64,000 nt of DNA from Hymenobacter mellowenesis (GTDB lineage Bacteria; Bacteroidota; Bacteroidia; Cytophagales; Hymenobacteraceae). The stretch lies in assembly GCF_030581005.1 (NCBI RefSeq), contig NZ_JAUQSX010000002.1:248001-312000 (forward strand), read 5' to 3'. This document shows, in pieces, positions 53,963 through 61,364 of the stretch. Made by a program: the position numbers and the translations under genes. Position 1 is the stretch's first letter, and each line of letters begins with the position of its first letter. The notes under the pieces are model-generated. The model ran no database searches, was not told the DNA's origin, and saw only the letters and a program-made list of their open reading frames with translations.

Positions 53963-54589
53963 TCAGGAAATGATGACCTCCACGCGGCGGTTCTGCTGGC
54001 GGCCGGTGGGGTTGTCGGAACCGTCGGAATTGGTGTTGGGGGCCACGGGATTGGCTTCGCCAAAACCCTGCACCTGCAGCTGGCCGGCGGTGCCGGCCTG
54101 GTGCTGCGTCAGCCAGTTGGCAATGGCCTGGGCGCGCCGACGGGAGAGTGACACGTTGTAGGCATCGTCGCCCTTGGCATCGGTGTAGCCGTTGATAACG
54201 ACGCGGCTTTTGGTGTACTCGCGCACTACCTGGGCCAGCTTTTCGAGGGTGGGCGCGGCGCCGGGCTTGATGTCGGCTTTATCAAAATCGAACAGTACGT
54301 CGGTGTCGAAATTGATAACCAGGCCCATGTCGGTCATTTTGCCGCCCAGGTCGCTGGCCGCCCCCGACAAGTCGCTCACCTGGCCGGTGAGCTTCTGCCC
54401 CTGGTCGGGGCGTGAAGCCGTTGGCGCGGGGCCCGGCCCGGCAGCGGCCGGAGTGGGTGCAGCCTCGGCCGGGGGCGGCGGCGGGACCGGCGCGGACCGT
54501 TCGGCCGACGACGGTGCTTTTTGCTCGGAGCAGCTGCTGGTCAGCAATGCGGCGGCAACCAAGGCCGCCTGAAAAACGACGCGGCTCAT
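53963..54589 (-). CDS. OmpA-family lipoprotein
   Basis: Protein of 208 residues with a lipoprotein signal peptide (LLTSSC lipobox, Cys20). A proline/alanine-rich linker (APTPAAAGPGPAP) leads to a C-terminal OmpA domain: DVLFDFDKADIKPGAA, VINGYTDAKGDD and VQGFGEANPV with NRRVEVIIS at the end, which binds peptidoglycan. Outer membrane, facing periplasm. Its start codon overlaps the upstream gene's stop by four bases (ATGA), so translation is coupled. Confidence 0.9.
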   Translation of the reverse strand: MSRVVFQAALVAAALLTSSCSEQKAPSSAERSAPVPPPPPAEAAPTPAAAGPGPAPTASRPDQGQKLTGQVSDLSGAASDLGGKMTDMGLVINFDTDVLFDFDKADIKPGAAPTLEKLAQVVREYTKSRVVINGYTDAKGDDAYNVSLSRRRAQAIANWLTQHQAGTAGQLQVQGFGEANPVAPNTNSDGSDNPTGRQQNRRVEVIIS

Positions 54590-55161
54590 CGCTGCACGGG
54601 AATGGCGTCGAAGGAGCTGGCTCCCGGAATGCTAATCGACACCGTGGAAGTGGTGGTGGGCGGGGCCGGGAATTTCAGCGTGACGATGGCGGGCGCGTCT
54701 TTGTGAGCGGTGATGTCGAGTATTTTGCCGTTGCTGTTCAGCGGTAGCGCCATGTACTGGCCCTGCTGGTCCTTGAGCACGTTGTATTTGCGGGAAGTGG
54801 CGTCGTCGATGTAGTTAATCTGGTCGACTTCGGCGTGGGTGTAGGCGCCGTTGGTGGTGCCGGGCGGCAGGGCAAACTGCAGCTCCACGTTCAGAATATC
54901 GCCTACGACGCGCGCCTTGGTGAGCGAAACCTGGGTGCCGCTGGGGCCCGCCTGGGTGGAAAGCGCGGCCGGGGCCGGCGCGGGAGCCGGGGCAGCGGGC
55001 GGCGCAGTGGCTTCGCTGCGCTCCACGCCAGGCGCGGGGGCCGGCGGAGCGGGCGCGGTTTCGGTGGGCGCGGAAGTAGTGGTGGTTTCGGCGGTTTTTT
55101 CCTGGCTGCAGGCGGCCAGGCTGAGCGCAAAAGCACTGGCTACGAAAAAGGGCTTTAGCAT
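54586..55161 (-). CDS. Lipoprotein coupled to OmpA lipoprotein
   Basis: Protein of 191 residues with a lipoprotein signal peptide (LSLAAC lipobox near residue 18). A long Thr/Pro/Ala-rich stretch (TETAPAPPAPAPG) follows, then a compact beta domain with VVGDILNVELQFALPPG and ISIPGASSFDAIPVQR. I do not know the family. ATGA overlap with the next gene indicates a stoichiometric, coupled pair, probably both in the outer membrane. ATG 55161 chosen, since the frame upstream lacks a signal peptide. Confidence 0.75.
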   Translation of the reverse strand: MLKPFFVASAFALSLAACSQEKTAETTTTSAPTETAPAPPAPAPGVERSEATAPPAAPAPAPAPAALSTQAGPSGTQVSLTKARVVGDILNVELQFALPPGTTNGAYTHAEVDQINYIDDATSRKYNVLKDQQGQYMALPLNSNGKILDITAHKDAPAIVTLKFPAPPTTTSTVSISIPGASSFDAIPVQR

Positions 55162-55336
55162 GAGAATAGGAAAATAGTTGAGTTTGGGAGTACGGGGCAA
55201 GGCTGCCGGAGGTTAGTGGGTGGGCTTGCTGTTGGTGGCCCGTTACTGGCAGGCAGGCCACCAACCGCGCTAACTGCCGGCCTGGCAGCTCTTCTGCGCC
55301 TCGGCTCTGACTACTTCCTGCGCCGGGTGGCCAACT

Positions 55337-55368
55337 AAAAAGCCCGCTCCAGACCGGAGCGGGCTTTT
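55337..55368 (-). terminator. Terminator after the gene remnant
   Basis: AAAAGCCCGCTCC / GGAGCGGGCTTTT with loop AGACC, 21 bases below the remnant's stop codon on the minus strand. Its presence supports that a real gene once ended here. Confidence 0.9.
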
Positions 55369-55388
55369 CGAATGATAAGCGGATGATG

Positions 55389-55640
55389 CTAGGCTTTGGG
55401 GGCGGTTTCGGGCTTGGGTCCGGCTTTCTGGCGTTCGCTCTCGCGCACGCCGCCGCACTGCTCGCACCCATCGCTGTCTTTGGTGTATTTCTGGCCCACG
55501 CCGGTGAGCGTGGAGCTCGATTTCTTGGCCAGCAGCTTTTCGGCAGCGTCGAGCTTGTTCTTGAGGGCGTCGAGGTCTTTGCGGACCTTGTTGTAGGTGC
55601 CAAGCTGGGCATTTGGAAAAGGACCGGGCGCGGAGCGAGC
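55389..55640 (-). pseudogene. Gene remnant lacking a start codon (Zn-ribbon-like C-terminus)
   Basis: An open frame whose coding-like part (TYNKVRKDLDALKNKLDAAE, then KDSDGCEQCGG) is a coiled coil followed by a CxxC pair. No ATG, GTG or TTG is in frame between this stretch and the stop of the companion gene at 55646; the frame beyond runs into the companion gene as a shadow. An out-of-frame ATG occurs near 55612. It retains its own terminator. The simplest reading is that insertion of the restriction island removed its start. Confidence 0.55.
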
Positions 55641-55645
55641 CGGCG

Positions 55646-56497
55646 CTAAAAGCGTTTTACACCCAGCACCTTGAGCACCGTGTAATGCAGTTGCGGGTTG
55701 CCAAAGTTGCCCTGAAACGTAGTGTCGGTGCGTAATCGAATACTGAGGTAGTCGTTGGGCCGAACATCGACCCGGCCTTGGTGGAATTCCTCTAACCACG
55801 CCGTATCGGCCATTTTGGCGGGAATGGTGTGGTTTTTCAAAACCAATTCCCACATAGCTTCGCCCATAAAATCGGGCCGCTTGATTTTAACTAGGTACTC
55901 GTTTTCGGACGTTTCGGTGCTGGTGGCCAGCAGCGCCCGCAGGTTTGAGGTATCGAAGCCGGGATTGAGGCGGGCATTCCCGACGGACGACCGGTAGTCG
56001 GCGTAGTCGCCGGGCCGCAGCAGCGCGGCGGCCCGCACGATGTCCTCCATCAACCCCACGAGCTTGAGGGTGGAAAGCTGGCCGGGTACCATCAAGGGGT
56101 TGAAGGTTTCGGTGGGGGCCATCGATTCCAGGGCGATGCGCAGGTTTTCGATTTCCTGCGCATCGGTGAAACCGGTTTTGCCTTCGAGCAGCTTCAAGAG
56201 CTGGTACTTCGCTTTGAGCAAAAAATGGCCGACCAACTTTTTCCAGTCGAAGCCCTGGATGGCTTCGTCGGGGATGCCCCGCACCAGGATGGCCAGCTTC
56301 GAGCGGATGGAACCAGCCTCGACGTCGTCCAGAATCAGTTCGGCGTGTAGCTCGGGCAGAATGGACTGCGCCAGCAACTCATCGAATTTCGTGAAGGCGG
56401 TTACCAGGTCGGCAATGGCCTTGAACACGCGTTGCGGGGTCTGGCTTTGGCGCTCAAACTGGACGTACAATTCGAATTCGGCAACGACGGCTTCCAT
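55646..56497 (-). CDS. Unknown protein next to type ISP restriction gene
   Basis: Protein of 283 residues that I cannot assign. N-terminal half is helical (FELYVQFERQSQ, FKAIADLVTAFTKFDELLAQ, DEAIQGFDWKKLVGHFLLKA); the C-terminal half is more beta-rich (NEYLVKIKRPDF, VLKVLGVKRF). It lies 67 bases after the 3' end of the restriction gene's C-terminal segment on the same strand and has no other partner, so it may be part of the same defence module (inference). No membrane helix or signal peptide. Start ATG 56497. Confidence 0.7.
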   Translation of the reverse strand: MEAVVAEFELYVQFERQSQTPQRVFKAIADLVTAFTKFDELLAQSILPELHAELILDDVEAGSIRSKLAILVRGIPDEAIQGFDWKKLVGHFLLKAKYQLLKLLEGKTGFTDAQEIENLRIALESMAPTETFNPLMVPGQLSTLKLVGLMEDIVRAAALLRPGDYADYRSSVGNARLNPGFDTSNLRALLATSTETSENEYLVKIKRPDFMGEAMWELVLKNHTIPAKMADTAWLEEFHQGRVDVRPNDYLSIRLRTDTTFQGNFGNPQLHYTVLKVLGVKRF

Positions 56498-56564
56498 GTT
56501 GGTGCTGGTAATTTTCTCCCAAAATCAGGGTCTTCGCCCATAGCCCGGCGGCGGCTCAAAGCTG

Positions 56565-56870
56565 TCAGGCCGACGGCTTCAATGGCGACTGCGCCGCCAG
56601 CGCATCCACAATTTCCATGGTTTGCACGCTCACGGTGCACACGCGGGCCAGCAGGTCGGCAACCTGCTCAACGTGGTCGGCAAAGCGGTAGGTGTCGAAG
56701 TGCGCCCGGATAGTGGGGTCCTTGGGCGTGCGTTCCTTGTACTGGTCGAGCACCCACTCTAAAGCCGAGCGGTTGCCGAGGCGGTAGCGCCAGGCGGCTT
56801 CGGGAATGCCGGTAATGACGTCGTCCTCGAAAAGTGCAATAGTGCCGGCAGCCGGGTCCGCCTTGAGGCG
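56565..56870 (-). other. Out-of-frame C-terminal coding segment of type ISP enzyme
   Basis: Read in the frame ending at 56565, this stretch gives RLKADPAAGTIALFEDDVI, then IPEAAWRYRLGNRSALEWV, then LDQYKERTPKDPTIRAHFD and DHVEQVADLLARVCTVSV. This is the kind of conserved C-terminus seen in type ISP/Type_ISP_C enzymes (WRYRLGNRSALEWVLDQY is the hallmark). It lies just beyond the 10-bp repeat tract and is out of frame with the upstream enzyme by one base at the current copy number. No ATG begins it. Confidence 0.88.
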
Positions 56871-59650
56871 TGGTTTCCGCTGGTTTCCGCTGGTTTCCGC
56901 TGGTTTCCGCTGGTTTCCGCTGGTTTCCGCTGGTTTCCGCTGGTACGTTTTAGAGTCGGGTGTGGTTCAGCTTTTTCGTAATTAATGTGGAGTGCTAAAA
57001 GCTGCGCACCACCAGCGCTCCAGGTTGCAAAGTCCGGATAAAAGGGCAGGCGGGGGAAATCTTGTTTCAGGTTCTGGGCGTAGGCGACACGGTAGTGAGG
57101 GTCGTGCAGTACGGCGTAGGCGTAGTGGAATATTTGCTCCCCGCTGATGCTGGCGTCGCTATAGTGTGTGCGGAATTGCGCAAGGCCCCAAGCGGTGATA
57201 TTGGCTTGTTTGTCGCCGTTTGTGTTCTTATAATCGAGTGGAATGCATTGCGTGCTAGCACCAGCTCCTACGTAATGGTAATCTGTTGCAACTTCTGCTG
57301 TGCAGACCATGAATGGCTTTGCTGAATTAGGGCCAGTCAACAACATCACAGTACCAGTCGCGCCGATTTTTTTACCAAACAGACCTTGTTCGTCAACAAA
57401 AACCGACGAACGATAAATGAATCGTTTCACGAAAGGCCTGTAATCGTAAGGAACGATGCGCCTCTTATCAAGGGGTTCCCGTCCACCTTTGTCCAACTTG
57501 CTTTTCAAGTTGCGGGACCATTTGAAGGTGAGTGCAACATCGGAAGCGAATACATGCTTAACGCCCGGCTTGTCATATTCATCAATAAGATATCGCATTT
57601 TCTCAGCCACAGTTTCTACAGTCTCTCCCGTAACCCATTCATCTCGACCTGAATTAATGCCGGTACCATAGTGTCGAAACAGAGCCCGCTCCCCCGCAAT
57701 ACTTTTCGCGCCTTTTGTTTCCTTATCAATCAGCGGCACCAGGCTTTCCCAGTCGTTGTCCGTTTGGCCCAGCCAGTTGCCTTTGGTGTCGGGCTTGATG
57801 CGGTCGAAATCGAGGGCTTTAAACCTGGTTTCGTGGAGGAAGGTAAGCTTGTCGGCAGCCGTTTCCAGGGCGGGGCGGCCGGCGTAGTGAATTTTGGCAA
57901 GCTGGCCCTTGCGCTTGGGCTGCTTGATAAAAAAGGCCATGGCCACGCCCGTCTGGATGCCGAATACATTGTGCTTGGTGCCCGAGAGCTTGGGGTTGGC
58001 CCGCACGTCGCCACCAAGGTCCACGAGGTAGATGTCGGAAAACTCATCGGCCACCGACTTGCGGAAGCCGTCGAAGGTACGCGAGTGAATGAAGCTGCTG
58101 TTGGTGATGAAAGTGAGCACGCCCTTATCGGCCAGCCGGTCGCTGGCCCAACGAAAAAACCGGGCGTACATGTCGTAGAGCTTGGTTTTTTGGGCGGTAC
58201 TGCGGGCAATGTACGTGTCCTTGATGCGCTTGTCGACCTCCTTGTAAGTGCGGTTTTTGTTGTTGTCGTTCTCGTTTTGCTGGTTGGCGTTGTAAGGCGG
58301 GTTGCCGATGATGACGGATAGTTCCCGCTCGTTCTGGCGCCTGATGCGCTGGGCGTTTTCCAGGCCCAGGCCGAAGCTGAGGCCGAGCTGCCCACGCCGG
58401 GTTTTCTGAAAGCCCACGTTGTCAAGGGTGTCCACGAAGCAGATGTTGTGAAACTCGGCGTAGGCGCCCATCTTCTGCTTGTAGGTGTACTCGATGTTGA
58501 GGTTGGCGATGTAGTAAGGCAGAATGGCTACCTCGTTGGCGTACAGCTCGTGCTGGTATTTGTGGGCCAGGGTCTTTTTGGGGAGGTATTCCAGCAGTTC
58601 CGTGATAAAGGTGCCCGTGCCCGTGGCCGGGTCCAAAATTTCGACGCCCTTGTCGCCGAGCAGCTTGTCGAAATGCTTCTCGGTGAGGTGTTCGGTGCTT
58701 TCAATCATAAAGCGCACCACCTCGTTGGGCGTGTACACGATGCCGAGGCGGTCGGCCCCTTTGGGGTTGTAGGCTTTGTAGAAGTTCTCGTACACCACCT
58801 TCAAAAATTTCTGCTTCTCCTTGTGGCTGGCAATGCCGGAGGCCTGGGCATTGATGACGTCGAAGAAGGGCCGGATGCGCTCCAAGGTGTCGCGCCGGGT
58901 AGAGCCGGTGAAGAAGGTATTGATGACCTGCTCCAACTCGTGAGCAATGTTATTCTCGCGGTGAAACTGCGTCTCATCAAACACCCGGTTGAAGATGTCC
59001 TCGGTGAGAATGTGCTGAATCATCATCTCGCGGGCTTCGCTCGCCCCGAAATCGGGGTTGATGCTGTCCTGGCCCAGCACCACGAAATCGGCTAATTTGG
59101 TTTTGAACTTGGCGTTGGTTTTTTCGGCCGCTTCAATCACGTTGCGCAGGCTCCCGACCACCCCGGGCAGGTCTTGCCGAAACTGCTCGATGGCCCGCCG
59201 AAACGTTCGTACCTCGGGCCGCTCGTAATTAAGGAACTGGCCCAGCAGGCGGTCAGTCGCCGCGTCGTCGTCCAGTAGCACCCGCCCGGCCTCGCTGCCC
59301 GCCTGAATGAGCACCAGGGTGCGCGAATCTTCAAACAGAATGTTATCCTGCGGGTAGCCTTTGGCGAATTTCTTCTGGATTTCCTCGTCCAGGTCGTCGC
59401 CGGTATCCTTCGCTTCCCAGTAGCCCCAGCTGAGGCGCAAGGCATCCTTCACGGTGCCATCCGGCCGAATCATGTTGCCCTTGATGGCCTTGTAATCGAG
59501 CTGGGGCACCAGCAGAAAATCCTTCTGGCGGCAATACTCATTTAGCAGGCGCTCAAATGCGCCGCTAATGGCAGATTCTTTGGCGGTGCCCCCGTAGTGA
59601 ATGAGTTGGGCAATTTCGTTCTGATAGCGTTGGACTGCCTGGCGCGACAT
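56759..59650 (-). CDS. Type ISP restriction-modification enzyme, currently frame-shifted 3' end
   Basis: Current product is 963 residues, from ATG 59650. N-terminal nuclease-like part: RPDGTVKDALRLSWGYWEAK (Glu79, Lys81 as part of a PD-(D/E)xK site). MTase core: LDPATGTGTF at 339-348 (motif I) and GNPPYN at 449-454 (motif IV), which define an N6-adenine methyltransferase. There is no helicase domain, unlike LlaGI-type ISP enzymes. The C-terminus is read through seven 10-bp repeats (56871-56940) and ends in an unrelated tail (SGNHASRRTRLPALLHFSRT) because the conserved C-terminal part is in another frame. Confidence 0.88.
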   Translation of the reverse strand: MSRQAVQRYQNEIAQLIHYGGTAKESAISGAFERLLNEYCRQKDFLLVPQLDYKAIKGNMIRPDGTVKDALRLSWGYWEAKDTGDDLDEEIQKKFAKGYPQDNILFEDSRTLVLIQAGSEAGRVLLDDDAATDRLLGQFLNYERPEVRTFRRAIEQFRQDLPGVVGSLRNVIEAAEKTNAKFKTKLADFVVLGQDSINPDFGASEAREMMIQHILTEDIFNRVFDETQFHRENNIAHELEQVINTFFTGSTRRDTLERIRPFFDVINAQASGIASHKEKQKFLKVVYENFYKAYNPKGADRLGIVYTPNEVVRFMIESTEHLTEKHFDKLLGDKGVEILDPATGTGTFITELLEYLPKKTLAHKYQHELYANEVAILPYYIANLNIEYTYKQKMGAYAEFHNICFVDTLDNVGFQKTRRGQLGLSFGLGLENAQRIRRQNERELSVIIGNPPYNANQQNENDNNKNRTYKEVDKRIKDTYIARSTAQKTKLYDMYARFFRWASDRLADKGVLTFITNSSFIHSRTFDGFRKSVADEFSDIYLVDLGGDVRANPKLSGTKHNVFGIQTGVAMAFFIKQPKRKGQLAKIHYAGRPALETAADKLTFLHETRFKALDFDRIKPDTKGNWLGQTDNDWESLVPLIDKETKGAKSIAGERALFRHYGTGINSGRDEWVTGETVETVAEKMRYLIDEYDKPGVKHVFASDVALTFKWSRNLKSKLDKGGREPLDKRRIVPYDYRPFVKRFIYRSSVFVDEQGLFGKKIGATGTVMLLTGPNSAKPFMVCTAEVATDYHYVGAGASTQCIPLDYKNTNGDKQANITAWGLAQFRTHYSDASISGEQIFHYAYAVLHDPHYRVAYAQNLKQDFPRLPFYPDFATWSAGGAQLLALHINYEKAEPHPTLKRTSGNQRKPAETSGNQRKPAETSGNHASRRTRLPALLHFSRTTSLPAFPKPPGATASATARL
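56871..56940 (-). repeat. Seven perfect 10-bp tandem repeats (phase-variation tract)
   Basis: Seven uninterrupted units of TGGTTTCCGC (plus strand); on the coding strand GCGGAAACCA. Because 10 is not a multiple of three, each gain or loss shifts the frame. The unit encodes an open decapeptide pattern (AETSGNQRKP) in every frame, so no stop arises within the tract. Location near the 3' end of the restriction enzyme gene separates the catalytic domains from the C-terminal segment. Confidence 0.95.
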
Positions 59651-59677
59651 AATTAAAAGCGGGTAGAAACAGACCCA

Positions 59678-59684
59678 CAAGGTA
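59678..59684 (-). promoter_or_regulatory. Weak promoter candidate for restriction gene
   Basis: TACCTTG on the minus strand 27 bases before the ATG; one base short of the TAnnTTTG pattern. Confidence 0.25.
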
Positions 59685-59850
59685 GCCCGATTTTACACGA
59701 TACCATTCCCCGCCTCGCCATGTGGGCTGCTGCCGGAGGTCAATTCGGCGGCGCACTATGCGGCCGTAGATGCGGGCGTCCCCTGGCCGTTGTTGCCATA
59801 GAACATGAATAGCCGCTTCACATAGCCTGACCGTCCTATTTTGCGGCCCC

Positions 59851-60813
59851 ATGAACCGCTTCGACCGCATCACCGCCATCCTCATCCAGCTCCAATCCAA
59901 GCGCGTGGTGAGCGGCCCCGCGCTGACCGAGCGGTTTGGGGTGAGCTTGCGCACCATCTACCGCGACCTGCGCACGCTGGAGCTGGCCGGCGTGCCGCTG
60001 TTTGGCGAGCCGGGGGTGGGCTACTCGCTGGCCGAGGGCTACCGGCTGCCGCCCGTCATGTTTACCCGTGAGGAAGCCACGGCCCTGCTCACGGCCGAAA
60101 AGCTGGCCGCCCGCCTCACCGACGCGCCCACGGCCCAACTCAGCGGCGCGGCCATGGACAAGCTGCGCGCCGTGCTGCGCCACGCCGACCGCGACCACCT
60201 CGAAACCCTGGGCCCGCACATCCAGGTGTTTGGGCCGCGCGACCCGGCCGACCGTCCCAACGCCTACCAGCCGCTGGTGACGGCCGTGGCCGCGCACCAG
60301 GTGGTGCACCTGCGCTACCAGGCCGCCGACAGCCGCGAACCAACCACCCGCGACGTGGAGCCCATCGGCCTGTACCGGAGCCGGCACTGGCACGTGGTGG
60401 CGTATTGCCGGCTACGGCAAGCCTTCCGGGAGTTTCGCCTCGACCGCATCGAGCACCTGGAGCTGCGGGCCGAAACCTTCGCGGCCCGCCCCGAAACCCT
60501 GGCCCACTACTGGGCCGCCGAGGCCGCCCGGCGAGGCAAGGAAAAGGTGGTGCTCCGCTTCGAGGCCGCCGCCGTGGCGCCGGACCTGGCCCAGCAGCTG
60601 CACGACACCAAGCGCCAGTATGGCTGGACGCAGGAGCGGCCGCTGCCCGATGGCCGCCTGGAAATGACCCTGCTCATCGGCTCGTTTCCCTACCTGGCCG
60701 CCTGGCTGCTGCCCTACGCCGGGGCCATCACGGTGGTGGAACCGCCCGCGTTGCGCGAGCACCTGCGCGCGCTGGCCCGGCGGGCCTACGATTTTTTTGG
60801 CGCGCCCGAATAG
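59851..60813 (+). CDS. WYL-domain transcriptional regulator (YafY family)
   Basis: Protein of 320 residues. N-terminal HTH (RFDRITAILIQLQSKRVV, then LRTIYRDLRTLELAGVPLFG) is followed by a WYL domain (EPIGLYRSRHWHVVAYCRLR) and a C-terminal WCX region. WYL regulators respond to nucleotide-type ligands and frequently accompany phage-defence loci, so a role in controlling the adjacent restriction gene is possible. It is divergent from that gene across 200 bases. TATTTTG at 59837-59843 lies seven bases before the ATG. Confidence 0.9.
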   Translation: MNRFDRITAILIQLQSKRVVSGPALTERFGVSLRTIYRDLRTLELAGVPLFGEPGVGYSLAEGYRLPPVMFTREEATALLTAEKLAARLTDAPTAQLSGAAMDKLRAVLRHADRDHLETLGPHIQVFGPRDPADRPNAYQPLVTAVAAHQVVHLRYQAADSREPTTRDVEPIGLYRSRHWHVVAYCRLRQAFREFRLDRIEHLELRAETFAARPETLAHYWAAEAARRGKEKVVLRFEAAAVAPDLAQQLHDTKRQYGWTQERPLPDGRLEMTLLIGSFPYLAAWLLPYAGAITVVEPPALREHLRALARRAYDFFGAPE

Positions 60814-60901
60814 CTGCTGACATAGGGCTGTCAGGGGCGGGGAGGACCTTTGCAGAGTCAAGTGACAAGGACTCTTTTTCAACCCCATTTCCCCGTTTTC
60901 T

Positions 60902-61327
60902 ATGTTTGTTAATGCCCTGACCGCCGTTCATTGGCTGAGTGTGCTGCTAGCCTTCGTGGCGTATTTCCTGCTGGGTGCGCTGTGGTACCTGCTGCTTTTC
61001 CCGAAGCTGTACCGGGTGTCGCTGGGCAAGGAGAACGAGCCCGATACCGGGCAGAATCAGCAGCCCATTTTCATTGTGGGGCCGGCGGTGTGCGCGCTCA
61101 TCATCACCATTACCTGCGCGGTGCTGCTGCGGGCGCTGCACATTGCCGCGTATGGCCCGGCGCTGGGCTTTGCGCTGGTGGTGGGGCTGGGCTACCTGTT
61201 CACCAATACCGTCAACATTGCCATCAACCCGAATATTCCGCGGCCGTTTCTCTACGGGTTCATCACGGGCAGCTACCACCTGGTGGGCATGGTGCTGGTG
61301 AACCTGATTCTGGTGGCTGTGCAATAA
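60902..61327 (+). CDS. DUF1761 membrane protein
   Basis: Protein of 141 residues with four hydrophobic helices. HWLSVLLAFVAYFLLGALWYLLLFPKLY is typical of DUF1761, and NPNIPRPFLYGFITGSYHLVG is also usual. Function unknown; inner membrane. The gene ends four bases before a small inverted repeat and converges on the App1-like gene. Confidence 0.83.
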   Translation: MFVNALTAVHWLSVLLAFVAYFLLGALWYLLLFPKLYRVSLGKENEPDTGQNQQPIFIVGPAVCALIITITCAVLLRALHIAAYGPALGFALVVGLGYLFTNTVNIAINPNIPRPFLYGFITGSYHLVGMVLVNLILVAVQ

Positions 61328-61330
61328 GGG

Positions 61331-61364
61331 CTGGTAGCGCGGACTATACGGTCCGCGCTACCAG
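61331..61364. repeat. Short inverted repeat overlapping App1 stop
   Basis: CTGGTAGCGCGGAC / GTCCGCGCTACCAG perfect arms around TATACG. Same core (GTAGCGCGGAC) as family B but with a shorter loop. It contains the App1 gene stop and lies between two convergent genes, so it may act as a terminator. Confidence 0.75.

Noticed and set aside
54815..55612. 265-residue minus-strand frame starting at an ATG near the gene remnant
   Set aside because: It overlaps the remnant and the coupled lipoprotein gene in another frame and has a Ser/Pro/Arg-rich non-protein-like sequence.
56565..56753. Independent small gene of 62 residues from a GTG
   Set aside because: It is the out-of-frame C-terminal segment of the restriction enzyme, continuous with residues encoded up to the repeat tract.
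56871..56940. Possible CRISPR array
   Set aside because: Repeats are directly adjacent 10-mers without spacers and lie inside a coding region.
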